Below, in pieces: positions 8,674 through 18,908 of a DNA stretch of 64,000 bases. Numbering within the stretch: position 1 is the first letter of the stretch; every line of letters begins with the position of its first letter. Source of the DNA: Lacticaseibacillus paracasei subsp. paracasei (GTDB lineage: Bacteria; Bacillota; Bacilli; Lactobacillales; Lactobacillaceae); NCBI RefSeq assembly GCF_000829035.1, contig NZ_AP012541.1, positions 434,001 to 498,000 on the forward strand, written 5' to 3'. The notes beneath the pieces were generated by a model, which did no database searches, had not been told where the DNA came from, and saw only the letters and a program-made list of their open reading frames with translations. A program made the position numbers and the translations under genes.

Positions 8674-11403
8674 GTGACGAAGATGACAGCTAAAGTGGCG
8701 AGAACTGGGCATTTGTTCGCGGTCTTATTGATTTTGATGAGTATGTTAACAGGCTTAGTGACAAGTGGCAGTTCAGTTGTGACAGCCGCTGCTAACATTC
8801 GCCCAACCTATCAAACCGATGCTAATGGTACCTATCCGACAAATTCGTGGCAGGTCACGGGACAACAAAATGTAATCAATCAACGTGGCGGGGATCAAGT
8901 TTCAGGGTGGGATAACAATACAATATGGAATGGTGATGCGACTGATACCACGAATTCTTACCTGAAATTTGGTGACCCCAATAATCCGGATTATCAGATT
9001 CGAAAATATGCTAAAGAGACGAATACCCCCGGATTGTACGACGTTTATTTGAACGTCAAAGGCAATACACAGCAAAATGTGAAGCCTGTAGATATTGTCT
9101 TAGTTGTTGATATGTCTGGGTCAATGGAGTCAAAAAATAATGGCGGCACAGATCGAGCTGGTGCCGTTCGTACTGGCGTTAAGAATTTCTTGACTTCTAT
9201 TCAAAACGCCGGTCTGGGTGATTACGTCAATGTTGGCTTAATTGGTTTTTCTAGTCCCGGTTATATCGGTGGCGGCAATAAAACCACTGGACCGGGTTAT
9301 ATTCACGTCGGATTAGGCAAAGCAGGAAATACCAGTCAGCAACAAGCGATTAATAGCGCATTGAGCCCAACTTTTAATGGTGGTACGTATACGCAGATTG
9401 GTTTGCGGCAAGGATCAGCCATGCTGAATGAGGACACCAGTGGCAATAAAAAGATGATGATTTTGTTAACAGATGGTGTGCCGACTTTTTCTGATAAGGT
9501 AAAAAATTCAGTGGTGGAAAACGGCACATTGTATGGCACTAACTTTGGAACCACCAGAGATGAACCCGGCTATACCGCAGAACTTAAAAATTCGTACATC
9601 GATAGTTCAGGTGATCGTATATATGATACTTGGCCAGCAACATTAGGTGAGGCTAAGAAGGCAAAAGATAGCGGTAATGTGGTGCACGCTTTAGGCATTC
9701 AACTGGCTGGCGACGACGGCTACTGGTCGGAAGGCTACATGTCAGACGAAGACGTGCGTCAAAATATGGAACTTATTCCCACTTCACCGGATCTATACGA
9801 AGATGCCGATAGTGCCGATGCCGTTGAGGCTTATTTGAATAATCAGGCAAAGGACATTGTCAAAAACTTTAATACTATCATTGACGGCACGATCACAGAC
9901 CCGATTGGTACGCAATTTCAATATGCGAACAATCAGGCGACCGTTACGAGTGTCGGCAAGCAAACTGTGCCAGCAAGTGAGTTGCCAAGTGCGGCGATCC
10001 AAGATGGTCAATTGACGGTGAATCACATGAACTTGGGTCAGGATCAGGAAGTTCAAATCCATTATCAAGTCCGGATCAAAACAGAGGATGGTGGCTTCAA
10101 GCCTGATTTTTGGTACCAAATGAATGGTGAAACATTGTTGACACCAAAAGCGGGCGCTGCCGCTGTTGACTTTGGGATTCCTTCAGGCAGGGCACCAGCA
10201 ACTACAGTTTATGTGCAGAAGCAATGGCGCCAGTTAAGCAATCAATCGTTACCGGATACGCTCAACGTCACGGTGCAGCGAAAAGTGGCTGACGGTTCGC
10301 TTGATCCAAATTGGCAACAGACCTTAGTCCTTAAAAAAGCTGATAACTGGAAAGCTAGCTTTACGGCACCTGCGTATAACAATCAGGGTCAAAGTTTTTC
10401 ATATGTCGTTAAGAGTGAAGATGCCTCGGGAATTGATTTGAGTTCGTTTATCAGTTCTCAAAATATGGATTAGCAAACAGCAACGTTGACTTTGACAAAT
10501 CAGCAGTATGGTTTTCAATTTCAGAAAAAAACAACCGATGGAACTGATTTATCAGCAGATCAGTTGAAGGCCATGCAGTTTAACTTAACCCAGTACAGCG
10601 ATAACAGTTTTCAGCTGGCATCCAAAACCAACGCCATCACGTCAACGGATCTGCAGGCACTAGCGCCGGGGTATTACGGTATTCAGGAAGCTGCAGCACC
10701 TACAGGTTATCAACTTGATGGGACAACGTATCTTTTTCAGCTAACGTCTGATGGGCAATGGCAATACCATGGCACAAAGGACAATGTGACATCAGGGAGT
10801 GTTATTAATGGCCAGCAGACTTTGAATCCTGTTGGTGATAAGTCAGATGATTTTACGGTGACCGGGGATCACCAGCAAATTCTGACGCTAACGAAATATG
10901 ATGAACCAAAGCCATCCATGACTTTGCGGGTCATCAAACAGGATAATCAAAGCCAATATCTTGCAGGTGCAGCGTTCACCCTGCAACCAAGTGCTGGCGA
11001 AGCTGAGACGATAACATCATCGGCGACATCTGAGGGACAAGCGTTTGCGACAAAATTAGTTGCAGATGGTACCTATACGATGTCAGAAACAAAAGCACCA
11101 GATGGCTATCAAAGCAATCCTGCAAAGATTGCCATTCAGGTAGCTACGACTGGTAAAGAGGCAACCGTCACGATTGACGGTGAGGCATTGAAGCCGGGCG
11201 AAAGTAAGAACGGATACACATTAGCGATTGATGGCAGCACGATCACTTTGCAGGCGATTAATCAGCCACTTGCAATTTTGCCACATACAGGTGGTCAGGG
11301 CTATCAGCGATTGCTTGGTATCGCACTGGGATTGATCAACGCAGCGTTCCTTTTATTACTGGTTGTTTTGATAAAGCGACGGGTGGTGAAGCAACATGAC
11401 TAA
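8674..11403 (+). pseudogene. spaC: Pilus tip/adhesin pilin SpaC, interrupted by an in-frame amber codon
   Basis: GTG start 7-8 nt after GAGGAGG, then a signal peptide (VLLILMSMLTGLVTSG..TAAA). A von Willebrand A domain follows with the metal-binding motif DMSGSM (Asp at residue 146), then Cna-B-like repeats, an E-box-like segment (YTMSETKAPDGY) and an LPHTG sorting signal with a membrane helix and basic tail. Codon 600 (10471-10473) is TAG. The frame then continues without a shift to 11403, giving 909 codons, close to my recollection of SpaC length (about 895). The neighbouring codons suggest CAG to TAG. SpaC is the mucus-binding subunit; the truncated product would lack the sorting signal and be secreted, not joined to pili, unless the stop is read through. 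Confidence 0.9.
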
Positions 11404-12112
11404 ATCCTTCCGTCCGTTAGTGATTTTGACCTTTTGCTTGGCACTACTAGTCAGTTTGGCAACGACAACGTTGCAGCAGACACAGGCGGCAACTGTGCCG
11501 ACCACTGTTGATGTTGTGTTGCATAAGCTGTTGTTTAAAGATACCTTGCCAACTCAACAAGCAAATAACGGGACAACAAAACCCGACTTTTCGCAGGCAG
11601 ATGTGCCGTTAAACGGTGTGACGTTCACAGTTTATGACGTGACCGCTGACTTTTGGCAGCTTGTCTCCAAAAATGGCGGTGCGATTGAAGCAGCACAAAC
11701 GACGTTGAGTCAAGATAGCTATCAGCCTGCTAGCTCCAGCCTTATCGCACAGGTTGTGACGGCTGGTCAGGGAGAAGCGTACTTTGGCGATTTACCACTC
11801 CGACAGGGGCAGCATGCTGCGGTTTATCTTTTTAAAGAAACGGCGGCACCTAAGAATATTGAAGCCAGTCAGAATCTTGTGGTTGTCATGTCAAGCAACC
11901 TTCAACATGGGAATCAATCACGCATTGATTTATTTCCTAAGAACAAAATGGTAAGTCGTCACAGCGACGCCCCAAAAAAAGTTCCAAAGAAAACACGTCA
12001 ATTGTTGCCACAAACGGGTGATACAGTTGCAGCTTGGCTTTCAACGCTCGGGTTGATAATTTTCGCGACAGTACTTGCTTTTAACATGAAAAAACAAAAA
12101 ATTGATAATTAG
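11396..12112 (+). CDS. spaB: Basal minor pilin SpaB
   Basis: 238 residues: signal peptide (LVILTFCLALLVSLATTTLQQTQAA), a Cna-B-like fold with YLFKETAAP, a possible linking lysine in LFPKNK, then LPQTG, a membrane helix and a Lys-rich tail. SpaB ends pilus polymerisation and lets the pilus be moved to the cell wall. The ATG overlaps the spaC stop by 8 nt, so translation is coupled; a polar effect of the spaC amber codon is possible. Length and sequence fit the SpaB of the L. casei/rhamnosus group. Confidence 0.93.
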   Translation: MTKSFRPLVILTFCLALLVSLATTTLQQTQAATVPTTVDVVLHKLLFKDTLPTQQANNGTTKPDFSQADVPLNGVTFTVYDVTADFWQLVSKNGGAIEAAQTTLSQDSYQPASSSLIAQVVTAGQGEAYFGDLPLRQGQHAAVYLFKETAAPKNIEASQNLVVVMSSNLQHGNQSRIDLFPKNKMVSRHSDAPKKVPKKTRQLLPQTGDTVAAWLSTLGLIIFATVLAFNMKKQKIDN

Positions 12113-12122
12113 GGAGAAAAGA

Positions 12123-13127
12123 ATGAAAAAGACAATTGCCAAGAAAGTGCTGACATTAACCAGCACGATCCTAATGACATTACTGATGGTTCTCGGGTTT
12201 AATGGCACTCGGGTTCAAGCAGATACGAATGATACGACAACACAAAACGTTGTCCTTACTAAATACGGGTTTGAAAAAGATGTTACTGCCATTGATCGTG
12301 CGACTGATCAAATTTGGACCGGCGATGGTGCTAAGCCTTTACAAGGCGTTGATTTCACCATTTACAACGTGACAGCCAATTATTGGGCATCGCCTAAGGA
12401 TTATAAAGGCAGTTTTGATAGTACTTCGGTTGTCGCAACCGGTACGACTAATGACGAGGGGCAACTAACCCAAGCATTGCCAACCCAATCAACAGATGCC
12501 AGCGGTAAGACTCGTGCTGCTGTCTATCTTTTCCATGAAACCAATCCGCGAGCTGGTTATAACACGTCTGCCGATTTCTGGTTAACCTTACCAGCCAAGG
12601 CAGCAGCCGACGGGAATGTCTATGTCTACCCAAAGAATGTTCAAAAGACCACCTATGAGCGCACTTTTGTTAAGAAAGATGCTGAGACTAAAGAAGTGCT
12701 TGAAGGAGCCGGCTTTAAGATTAGCAATAGTGATGGCAAGTTTTTGAAGTTGACAGATAAAGATGGTCAAAGCGTCAGCATCGGCGAAGGATTTATCGAT
12801 GTATTGGCCAATAACTATCGATTGACGTGGGTTGCTGAAAGCGATGCTACTGTTTTCACGTCTGATAAGAGCGGTAAGTTTGGCTTAAATGGATTTGCTG
12901 ATAACACCACAACTTACACGGCAGTTGAAACAAACGTGCCGGATGGTTATGATGCTGCTGCCAATACAGACTTTAAAGCTGATAATTCGTCTAGCGACAT
13001 TCTAGATGCACCAAGCGGTATTCTGCCACACACTGGTGGTACTGGCACAGTCATTTTTGCGATTTTGGGCGTTGCCTTAATTGCATTTGGAGCAGTTGCC
13101 TATCGCAAGCGCCGCAATGGTTTCTAA
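12123..13127 (+). CDS. spaA: Major backbone pilin SpaA
   Basis: 334 residues starting at the ATG 12 nt after AGGGAG; a longer frame from 12102 has no ribosome binding site. Signal peptide ending VQA, pilin motif with the linking lysine in VYVYPKN, E-box YTAVETNVPDGY for the intramolecular isopeptide bond, and LPHTGG followed by a membrane helix and RKRRNGF. Sortase joins the LPHTG threonine of one subunit to the pilin-motif lysine of the next to build the shaft. The sequence matches what I recall of L. rhamnosus GG SpaA almost throughout. Confidence 0.96.
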   Translation: MKKTIAKKVLTLTSTILMTLLMVLGFNGTRVQADTNDTTTQNVVLTKYGFEKDVTAIDRATDQIWTGDGAKPLQGVDFTIYNVTANYWASPKDYKGSFDSTSVVATGTTNDEGQLTQALPTQSTDASGKTRAAVYLFHETNPRAGYNTSADFWLTLPAKAAADGNVYVYPKNVQKTTYERTFVKKDAETKEVLEGAGFKISNSDGKFLKLTDKDGQSVSIGEGFIDVLANNYRLTWVAESDATVFTSDKSGKFGLNGFADNTTTYTAVETNVPDGYDAAANTDFKADNSSSDILDAPSGILPHTGGTGTVIFAILGVALIAFGAVAYRKRRNGF

Positions 13128-13153
13128 AAAGTTAATAAGATAAATGAGTCAAG

Positions 13154-13180
13154 CAAGAGCGTCGATGGCGCTCTTGTTTT
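13154..13180 (+). terminator. Hairpin between spaA and srtC1, partial terminator
   Basis: An 8-bp perfect stem (13154-13161 with 13169-13176) with a 7-nt loop is followed by four T residues. Lying inside the operon, it would reduce transcription of the sortase relative to the abundant backbone pilin. Confidence 0.6.
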
Positions 13181-13200
13181 GATATGGCGAGGTAATCAGA

Positions 13201-14277
13201 GTGACAAAACGAACACGTCGACCTTTAGGCTTGATTGATATTGTGATTGGATGCCTTCTTTTAGCGGGTTTTGGTGTTTTATGCTATCCATTTGCAAGTG
13301 ATGCTTACGTTTCTTACCAAAATCAGCAAGTCATCGACAGGTATCGACAACAAGAAGCGCGGAAGAATCAGATGGTGTTGCGGCGGGAATATAACGACTA
13401 TCAGCAAAAAAATAAACAGTTGGCAGCAAGTCAGCAAGTGCCCGGCGTTGCCAGTTTTAATCATGCCGTTAATGATCAAGGAACCGCAAAAACAGCGGCC
13501 AAACGCAATCAGCAAATCTTGACTCGTCAGACAGTTGCTCAGTTGACGATTCCCAAAATTGGCCTTAGTCTGCCGGTTTTTGATCATACAAGCGATTGGC
13601 TTCTACAATTTGGCGCCTGTTTATTGGATGGTACAAGTTATCCAACTGGTGGTAAAAATACCCATGCTGTCATTTCAGCGCATCGTGGTGTGCCAAACGC
13701 TGAACTTTTTACCCGAGTACCAGCGTTAAAAAAAGGCGACAAGTTTTTTATTAGCATAGGCAATCATAAATTGGCTTACCAAATCTTTAAGCGCCAGGTT
13801 ATTGAGCCAAGTGATACCCGGCAGCTAAGAATTGTGCCGGGACAGGATCTTGTGACCTTAATGACCTGCACGCCTTATATGATCAATTCTCATCGATTGT
13901 TGATAACGGGTCGCCGAATTCCTTACGTTAAGGCAGATGACGAGGCCTCAAGTTGGGCGGTTTGGTGGAACAAATTAAAGCTAATAGTCGCACTTTTAGG
14001 CGCGGTGATCATTTTAGGCCTGATCGGTTTCGTAATGCGCGGTTTGATGCTTGGCCGAAAGCATTATTTGCTGGAAGTACCGGCTGAAGCCACACAAGTC
14101 GTGGTGAAACGAGGTCGACATATACATTCTTTTAAATCAGATCAGACTGGGGTGACTGACATCAGCCTGCCTGGTAATCATTATCGAGTCGCAATTGTCA
14201 CGCCACTTGGCCGGACTAAGTACAAGGCTTATGTCAAAAAAATTCGGGATAAAAAATTCACACTTAAACGATCTTGA
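13201..14277 (+). CDS. srtC1: Pilus-specific class C sortase
   Basis: 358 residues, GTG start after a GCGAGG-type site. There is an N-terminal membrane helix (IDIVIGCLLLAGFGVLCYPFA), catalytic His in VISAHRG, catalytic Cys in TLMTCTP and Arg in HRLLITGRR, then a second membrane helix (LIVALLGAVIILGLIGFV) and a basic C-terminal domain. The two membrane segments and the TLMTCTP box are typical of class C. I do not see a clear DPW/DPF lid motif. It polymerises SpaA and adds SpaB and SpaC. Confidence 0.95.
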   Translation: MTKRTRRPLGLIDIVIGCLLLAGFGVLCYPFASDAYVSYQNQQVIDRYRQQEARKNQMVLRREYNDYQQKNKQLAASQQVPGVASFNHAVNDQGTAKTAAKRNQQILTRQTVAQLTIPKIGLSLPVFDHTSDWLLQFGACLLDGTSYPTGGKNTHAVISAHRGVPNAELFTRVPALKKGDKFFISIGNHKLAYQIFKRQVIEPSDTRQLRIVPGQDLVTLMTCTPYMINSHRLLITGRRIPYVKADDEASSWAVWWNKLKLIVALLGAVIILGLIGFVMRGLMLGRKHYLLEVPAEATQVVVKRGRHIHSFKSDQTGVTDISLPGNHYRVAIVTPLGRTKYKAYVKKIRDKKFTLKRS

Positions 14278-14377
14278 GCGTACCTGTGTCATTAGATGAC
14301 TCAGCAACTGGTCTATTTTTGGTATGGTGGGCTTTGACGGTGAGAGCATTCGCTACAGCAACTTGTGAATGATTTGG

Positions 14378-14383
14378 TATACT
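14378..14383 (+). promoter_or_regulatory. Candidate extended -10 for the ABC pair downstream
   Basis: TGG followed by TATACT is an extended -10, 85 bp upstream of the ATPase gene. No good -35 is visible. A small hairpin (ACTAAAG/CTTTAGT, 14381-14398) follows at once. Confidence 0.3.
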
Positions 14384-14418
14384 AAAGAAAACTTTAGTGA
14401 TGCCAGATAGCAGCATAT

Positions 14419-14453
14419 GAACGAGATCGGGTTCTGATCTGGGGAACGCGTTA
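14419..14453 (+). repeat. Short copy of the GAACGCGTTTA hairpin repeat family
   Basis: A GAACGAG start, a small hairpin (AGATC/GATCT) and a GGGGAACGCGTTA end. It resembles the short unit at 45469-45510, which has GTGAACCAGA, a small hairpin and GGGAACACGTTTA. Both sit just upstream of a gene. Confidence 0.5.
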
Positions 14454-14467
14454 AGGGGGCGAATGCT

Positions 14468-15202
14468 ATGAAACAACTTGAGATCGCGCATTTGGACAAA
14501 GCTTTTGATCAGCAAGTTTTGTTTAAAGATGCCAGTTTCATGTTTAATCAAGGTAAAATATATGGCTTGTTAGGCCGTAACGGCTCCGGAAAGTCGACTT
14601 TATTTAATATGATTGTCCGCAACTTGCCACATGATCACGGGACGATTGCGGTTGATGCCGATGATGGTCGTGGGTTAATTACTGACTACGCAGATACAAG
14701 TGTGGGGATGGTATACACGCAACCGCACTTACCGGCGTTTATGACGGGGCTTGAATTTGTTAACTACTTTATGAGCATTAACCGAACGCGTCTTGAACAA
14801 GCACATTCGTCTGTGCAGGCGACCGATTTTTTCGAAATGGCTGGGTTGAGTCAGGCTGATGCGAATAAGCTTTTACGCGACTATTCTGAGGGAATGCGGA
14901 ACAAGTTGCAGATTGTGGTATCGCTCATGCTAAGACCGCCAGTACTGTTGTTAGATGAACCATTGACAACAGTTGACGTGGTGGCGGCCCATGAGATGCA
15001 ACAGTTGATTGTGGCGATGAAGGCGGAATCTGTGGTCATTTTTTCAACCCACATTATGCAGTTAGCCCAAGCTATTTGTGACGCTGTGGTGCTGTTGCAT
15101 AACCAACAGTTGACAGAGCTTTCAGGCTTGGACATCCATAGTCAGGCGTTTGAGGATGCCGTGATTGCTCGGCTAAGTGACGAGGTGCGGGCCGATGGTT
15201 GA
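14468..15202 (+). CDS. ABC transporter ATP-binding protein (EcsA-like)
   Basis: 244 residues with Walker A GLLGRNGSGKST, the signature YSEGMRNKLQI (a Glu-Gly variant of SGGQ), Walker B VLLLDEP and the switch His in IFSTHIMQ. It pairs with the large membrane protein that follows and overlaps it by 8 nt. EcsA-like exporters affect secretion and peptide handling in Bacillus; nothing in the sequence shows the substrate here. Confidence 0.9.
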   Translation: MKQLEIAHLDKAFDQQVLFKDASFMFNQGKIYGLLGRNGSGKSTLFNMIVRNLPHDHGTIAVDADDGRGLITDYADTSVGMVYTQPHLPAFMTGLEFVNYFMSINRTRLEQAHSSVQATDFFEMAGLSQADANKLLRDYSEGMRNKLQIVVSLMLRPPVLLLDEPLTTVDVVAAHEMQQLIVAMKAESVVIFSTHIMQLAQAICDAVVLLHNQQLTELSGLDIHSQAFEDAVIARLSDEVRADG

Positions 15203-16811
15203 AGCGTGGCGTTATTACTGGTTTCAAGCGCAAGTTGATGCAACGACTATGGTGAATGGCCTGATTTATTTTATCCGGCGGCTCCCAATATTAGGTAAAA
15301 AGATACCGACTAAGTTATATCGTATGGGTGCCGTAAAAAGTTTGATTGCGATTATCATGAGCTGCTTAATGTTCATGATGAAGCCACTGATCGCAGTGCT
15401 TTTACTAGCGATGGATTTCTTAGTAGCCAATGCATACAACGATTTTATCCATCCGTTACCGACAACGTTCACATTTCGTGCGATGATCGCAGTGACGATC
15501 TATACGCTGGGTGGCCTACTGTTTCGGGGACTGGTCTTTCGTTATATTCCAGTTGATTTAAAAGCAATTAAATTAGCCGACTATTTTGTGCTCGATCGGC
15601 TTGCGTTGGCTCGTGGGCTGACGCGCATACAGCAAGTGATTGGCATCGTCCTTGGACCATTCTTACCGTTTTTTGGACTAACGATGATCACCCAAAATTA
15701 TTGGATTTTATTCGTTGGTTTGGGCGTATCCGTTTTTAGTTGGTTCTGGCGCGGGTTTATCCCACGCTTGACTTGGTCGAACCACCGGCTGGGGATGATC
15801 GCACAAATTCTGTATTGGTGCGGGTTAGTGGGCGTGCCAATCGCGCTTGTGTTGACCGGCAAGCTTACACCATTCGTGACTGGGTTGTTTTCGCCAATAG
15901 GCTTGATCATTTGCTGGATTGGGGTTTTCGGGTTGTGGTGGTATCAGTACCGCTTCTCGAATGATATCCCACTGTTAATGGCATCGATTCAACAGTCTGT
16001 CATAACTTTGAACAAGGTGGCGGCAACACAGAAGCAACAATTTTTGGCAACTGGTACCGCGATGCAGAAAAAATTGACCCTTGATACGACGGTTTCGGTC
16101 AAAGTGAACCAGCGACTTGGCAATAACTATCTCAACGCATTGCTATTTGCACGCTACCGCAGTCAGTTATGGAAAAAATTGCGTACCCGCGTGTTATGGA
16201 TTAGCGGCATTGGCATCAGCTGCTTGATTCTTTTAAAATTATTTGCGATTCACTCCGTGGGGGATTTGACCCCAATTTACGGCGCCTTGTTCTTCGTGAT
16301 GTATCTGGCCTCGCTGGGCGGCCCGATTGTTCAGCTACTATTCGTTAACTGTGATTCGGCGATGCTCTTTTACCCATTTTATCGACAACCTAAAGCTGTT
16401 TTAAGCGGGTTTTTCTATCGATTTTGGCGGATCGTTCAGTACAACGCCGTGACAGGTGCGTTAATCTATGGCCTGTTACTTGCCCTTCAATTGGTGACAC
16501 CAGTGCCGGATCACTTGAATTTCTATCTGGTTTTATTGTTAGAAGTTTGCGGGATGGTGTTGTTCTTTTCCTTTCATGATTTGTTTATCTATTACCTGCT
16601 ACAGCCGTTTACGGAAGATATGGAAGTCGTGTCGCCGTTATATCGTATTTTATATTGGGCGATGTATTGGGTTGCGTGGGTGTTCACTCAGGTCCATCTT
16701 TCCGGCTACACTTATGCGCTTGCCATTGGGGTGATCACATGCATCTATGTGGTGGCGGGCACCATCGTGATTTATCGCGTGGCGCCTAAAACATTCCGTA
16801 TTCGCTATTAA
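15195..16811 (+). CDS. ABC transporter membrane subunit (EcsB-like, large)
   Basis: 539 residues with about ten to twelve hydrophobic segments, arranged in pairs with a hydrophilic middle part (MASIQQSVITLNKVAATQKQQ). The ATG at 15195 overlaps the ATPase stop and is preceded by GAGG at 9 nt; a GTG at 15177 gives a longer but less likely product. It forms the channel for the upstream ATPase. Assignment to an EcsB-type family rests on the gene pair and topology, not on a specific motif. Confidence 0.82.
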   Translation: MVEAWRYYWFQAQVDATTMVNGLIYFIRRLPILGKKIPTKLYRMGAVKSLIAIIMSCLMFMMKPLIAVLLLAMDFLVANAYNDFIHPLPTTFTFRAMIAVTIYTLGGLLFRGLVFRYIPVDLKAIKLADYFVLDRLALARGLTRIQQVIGIVLGPFLPFFGLTMITQNYWILFVGLGVSVFSWFWRGFIPRLTWSNHRLGMIAQILYWCGLVGVPIALVLTGKLTPFVTGLFSPIGLIICWIGVFGLWWYQYRFSNDIPLLMASIQQSVITLNKVAATQKQQFLATGTAMQKKLTLDTTVSVKVNQRLGNNYLNALLFARYRSQLWKKLRTRVLWISGIGISCLILLKLFAIHSVGDLTPIYGALFFVMYLASLGGPIVQLLFVNCDSAMLFYPFYRQPKAVLSGFFYRFWRIVQYNAVTGALIYGLLLALQLVTPVPDHLNFYLVLLLEVCGMVLFFSFHDLFIYYLLQPFTEDMEVVSPLYRILYWAMYWVAWVFTQVHLSGYTYALAIGVITCIYVVAGTIVIYRVAPKTFRIRY

Positions 16812-17106
16812 ACATCGCTGTTAGATTGATGCTATCATCAATGTCAATCTGAGTTGATGGGACAAAGCTAAGCGGGTACTTTCAATGCCGATGAGTCGAG
16901 AAAAACTGATTTATCGGTATTTTTGTGTGGTTTTTTGGCCAGTTTGCACGGGCTACTTTTGATGAGCCTGATGCCGACAGCTGTTTGAACGTGTTGCAAG
17001 CGATTCCGCCAGCGGGTACAGTAGGCATAACGAAGGGAAATATTCTTTGAAAAGAATGCTAATTAGTTTCCATGAATAAATTGTTGTCAACAGGGAGGCA
17101 AATCTG
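16812..17106. other. Intergenic region before the two-component system
   Basis: No ORF with a ribosome binding site is visible. A weak 7-bp hairpin (16823-16829 with 16844-16850) follows the permease gene, without a T tract. TTGAAA at 17047 could be a -35 element but has no good -10 partner. Confidence 0.4.
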
Positions 17107-17805
17107 ATGCTAAGTGATGAAAGGCTTCGCGGGACAGTACTTGCAGTAGACGATGATATCGATATTCTAAGGATGTTGAATCGTTATTTTGCTGCCCGCC
17201 TTCCGACGTTTAACCTAATCACGGCCGAGTCAGGCGCCGGTGTGGTGCAACGGCTGACCAATAATCCTGATTTGATTTTGCTTGATGTCAACCTACCTGA
17301 TACTGACGGCTTTTCGTTGGCGGAACGAATTCGGGCGATAACATCGGTACCAATTATTTTTCTGACCGCACGGGTGACTGATGAGGATAAAGTTCGTGGA
17401 CTCGGTGCAGGCGGCGATGATTATGTGACGAAACCGTTCAGTCTTGCTGAACTTGGTGCCCGCATTAAGGCCCACTTTAGACGGGAAAGCCAACCGCAAA
17501 AACGTGCACGGATGGCGATTTTTGATCAGATTCTCATCGACTACCGCGCTAAACAAGTGTCAATTGGCGATCAAGTTTTAAGTCTTGAAAAGAAGCAATA
17601 TCAACTAGTTGAGCTGTTAAGCCTGAATCCGGGGCAAGTCTTTAGTCGTGAACAGCTTTATGAAAAAATATGGGGTTATGACGCTCTTGGAGATGATCGA
17701 GTCATTACGGAACATATCCGCCGCATTCGACTTCTTTTTGATCGATATCAAGTAACCTCACCAATCGAAACCGTTTGGGGAGTGGGCTATAAATGGACAA
17801 GTTAA
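17107..17805 (+). CDS. OmpR-family response regulator
   Basis: 232 residues. Receiver domain with acidic pocket (VDDDID), phospho-acceptor Asp in LLDVNLPD, Thr in IFLTAR and Lys in VTKPF; then a winged-helix DNA-binding domain ending GVGYKW. AGGGAGG precedes the ATG. It overlaps the kinase gene by 13 nt. It probably controls the ABC genes that follow, as is common for such clusters in Firmicutes. Confidence 0.94.
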   Translation: MLSDERLRGTVLAVDDDIDILRMLNRYFAARLPTFNLITAESGAGVVQRLTNNPDLILLDVNLPDTDGFSLAERIRAITSVPIIFLTARVTDEDKVRGLGAGGDDYVTKPFSLAELGARIKAHFRRESQPQKRARMAIFDQILIDYRAKQVSIGDQVLSLEKKQYQLVELLSLNPGQVFSREQLYEKIWGYDALGDDRVITEHIRRIRLLFDRYQVTSPIETVWGVGYKWTS

Positions 17806-18908
17806 AGCAGCGCCTAACGCGTTTGCCAATAAAAAAAGCTTTGCTGCATCTGATTCTGATCGGCACAATTGCCGCTGCATTGGTGGTGTTGGTCTACTTG
17901 CTGATTTGGCATGTGGTGATGATGCCAATTGCAACTGCCTTGGCCAAGCGCTGGTTCATTGGCGGGATGAGCTTATACTTTGGTGGGGCAATTATTGGTA
18001 GTTTTGCCATGCTATACGCAGTCATGAATGTCACAGCCAGACTTTTTTATCGTGTGAAATTGGGGCCGCCGTTGGATCAACTACAATATGGTGTTACTCA
18101 TATCCAGGCGCAGGATCTGGACTTCACGCTACAGCCGACATCTGATGATGAACTCGGTCAATTAGTAGCCGCGTTTGAGGAAATGCGCCAAGCATTACGC
18201 AAGGCGCTCGAAACCGCATGGCAATTGGCTGATGATCAAAAACAAGTCAACGCCGCGTTTGCTCATGATCTGCGGACGCCGCTAACTGTCTTGCAGGGAA
18301 ATCTGGAATTGTTAACGTTCAATGAAGAAGGCCAGCCACCAGATCAACATTTACTAGACGAGATGCAGCGACAGCTTGATCGGATGAACAATTTTATCAA
18401 AACGATGAGTCATGTGACCTCTATTCAAAATATTCGGTTGAATCATCATGCAATCACAGAAGCACAGGTTGAACAACAGCTTCGTTCAGAAGTGGATAAA
18501 TTACCAACAGCTAAGACGATTGACTGGCAAGTTGATAGCACACGGTTGACAGACAACAAGTTATCGGTTTCGCCAGACGCTATCCTTGAGGTGTTTGATA
18601 ACCAGATCAATAATGCCCTCCGGTTCGCTAAGACAAAGGTGGGGATTCATCTCACCTTCAATGACCAGCAAATCACCTTGCAGGTTTGCAACGATGGCCA
18701 GCCATTAACGGCAACTGAGCAACGCAAGGTCAAATTGCCTTATTTTTCAAATGATAAAGCAGCGCATCACCTTGGCGTGGGCATGTATATCTGCAATCAA
18801 CTATGTGCAGCACATCGCGGTTACTTTAAAATTCAAAACCGTGAACATGCGGCGGGTGTCTGTACGACAGCGGTTTTCGGCTATTTTGACGGCAGCGCCA
18901 AAAGCTAA
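17793..18908 (+). CDS. Sensor histidine kinase
   Basis: 371 residues with two membrane helices near the N-terminus (about residues 17-40 and 58-80) and only a short extracellular loop, then a HAMP-like linker. The phosphorylated His lies in FAHDLRTPLTVLQGN, followed by an ATPase domain with N box NQINNALRFA and G box HLGVGMYIC. The short loop suggests intramembrane sensing or sensing through the neighbouring transporter, as in bacitracin-type kinases; that is an inference. Confidence 0.93.
   Translation: MDKLKQRLTRLPIKKALLHLILIGTIAAALVVLVYLLIWHVVMMPIATALAKRWFIGGMSLYFGGAIIGSFAMLYAVMNVTARLFYRVKLGPPLDQLQYGVTHIQAQDLDFTLQPTSDDELGQLVAAFEEMRQALRKALETAWQLADDQKQVNAAFAHDLRTPLTVLQGNLELLTFNEEGQPPDQHLLDEMQRQLDRMNNFIKTMSHVTSIQNIRLNHHAITEAQVEQQLRSEVDKLPTAKTIDWQVDSTRLTDNKLSVSPDAILEVFDNQINNALRFAKTKVGIHLTFNDQQITLQVCNDGQPLTATEQRKVKLPYFSNDKAAHHLGVGMYICNQLCAAHRGYFKIQNREHAAGVCTTAVFGYFDGSAKS

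Noticed and set aside
10486..11403. Separate gene after the stop in spaC
   Set aside because: It is in the same frame as the first part, has no ribosome binding site and supplies the missing SpaC C-terminus.
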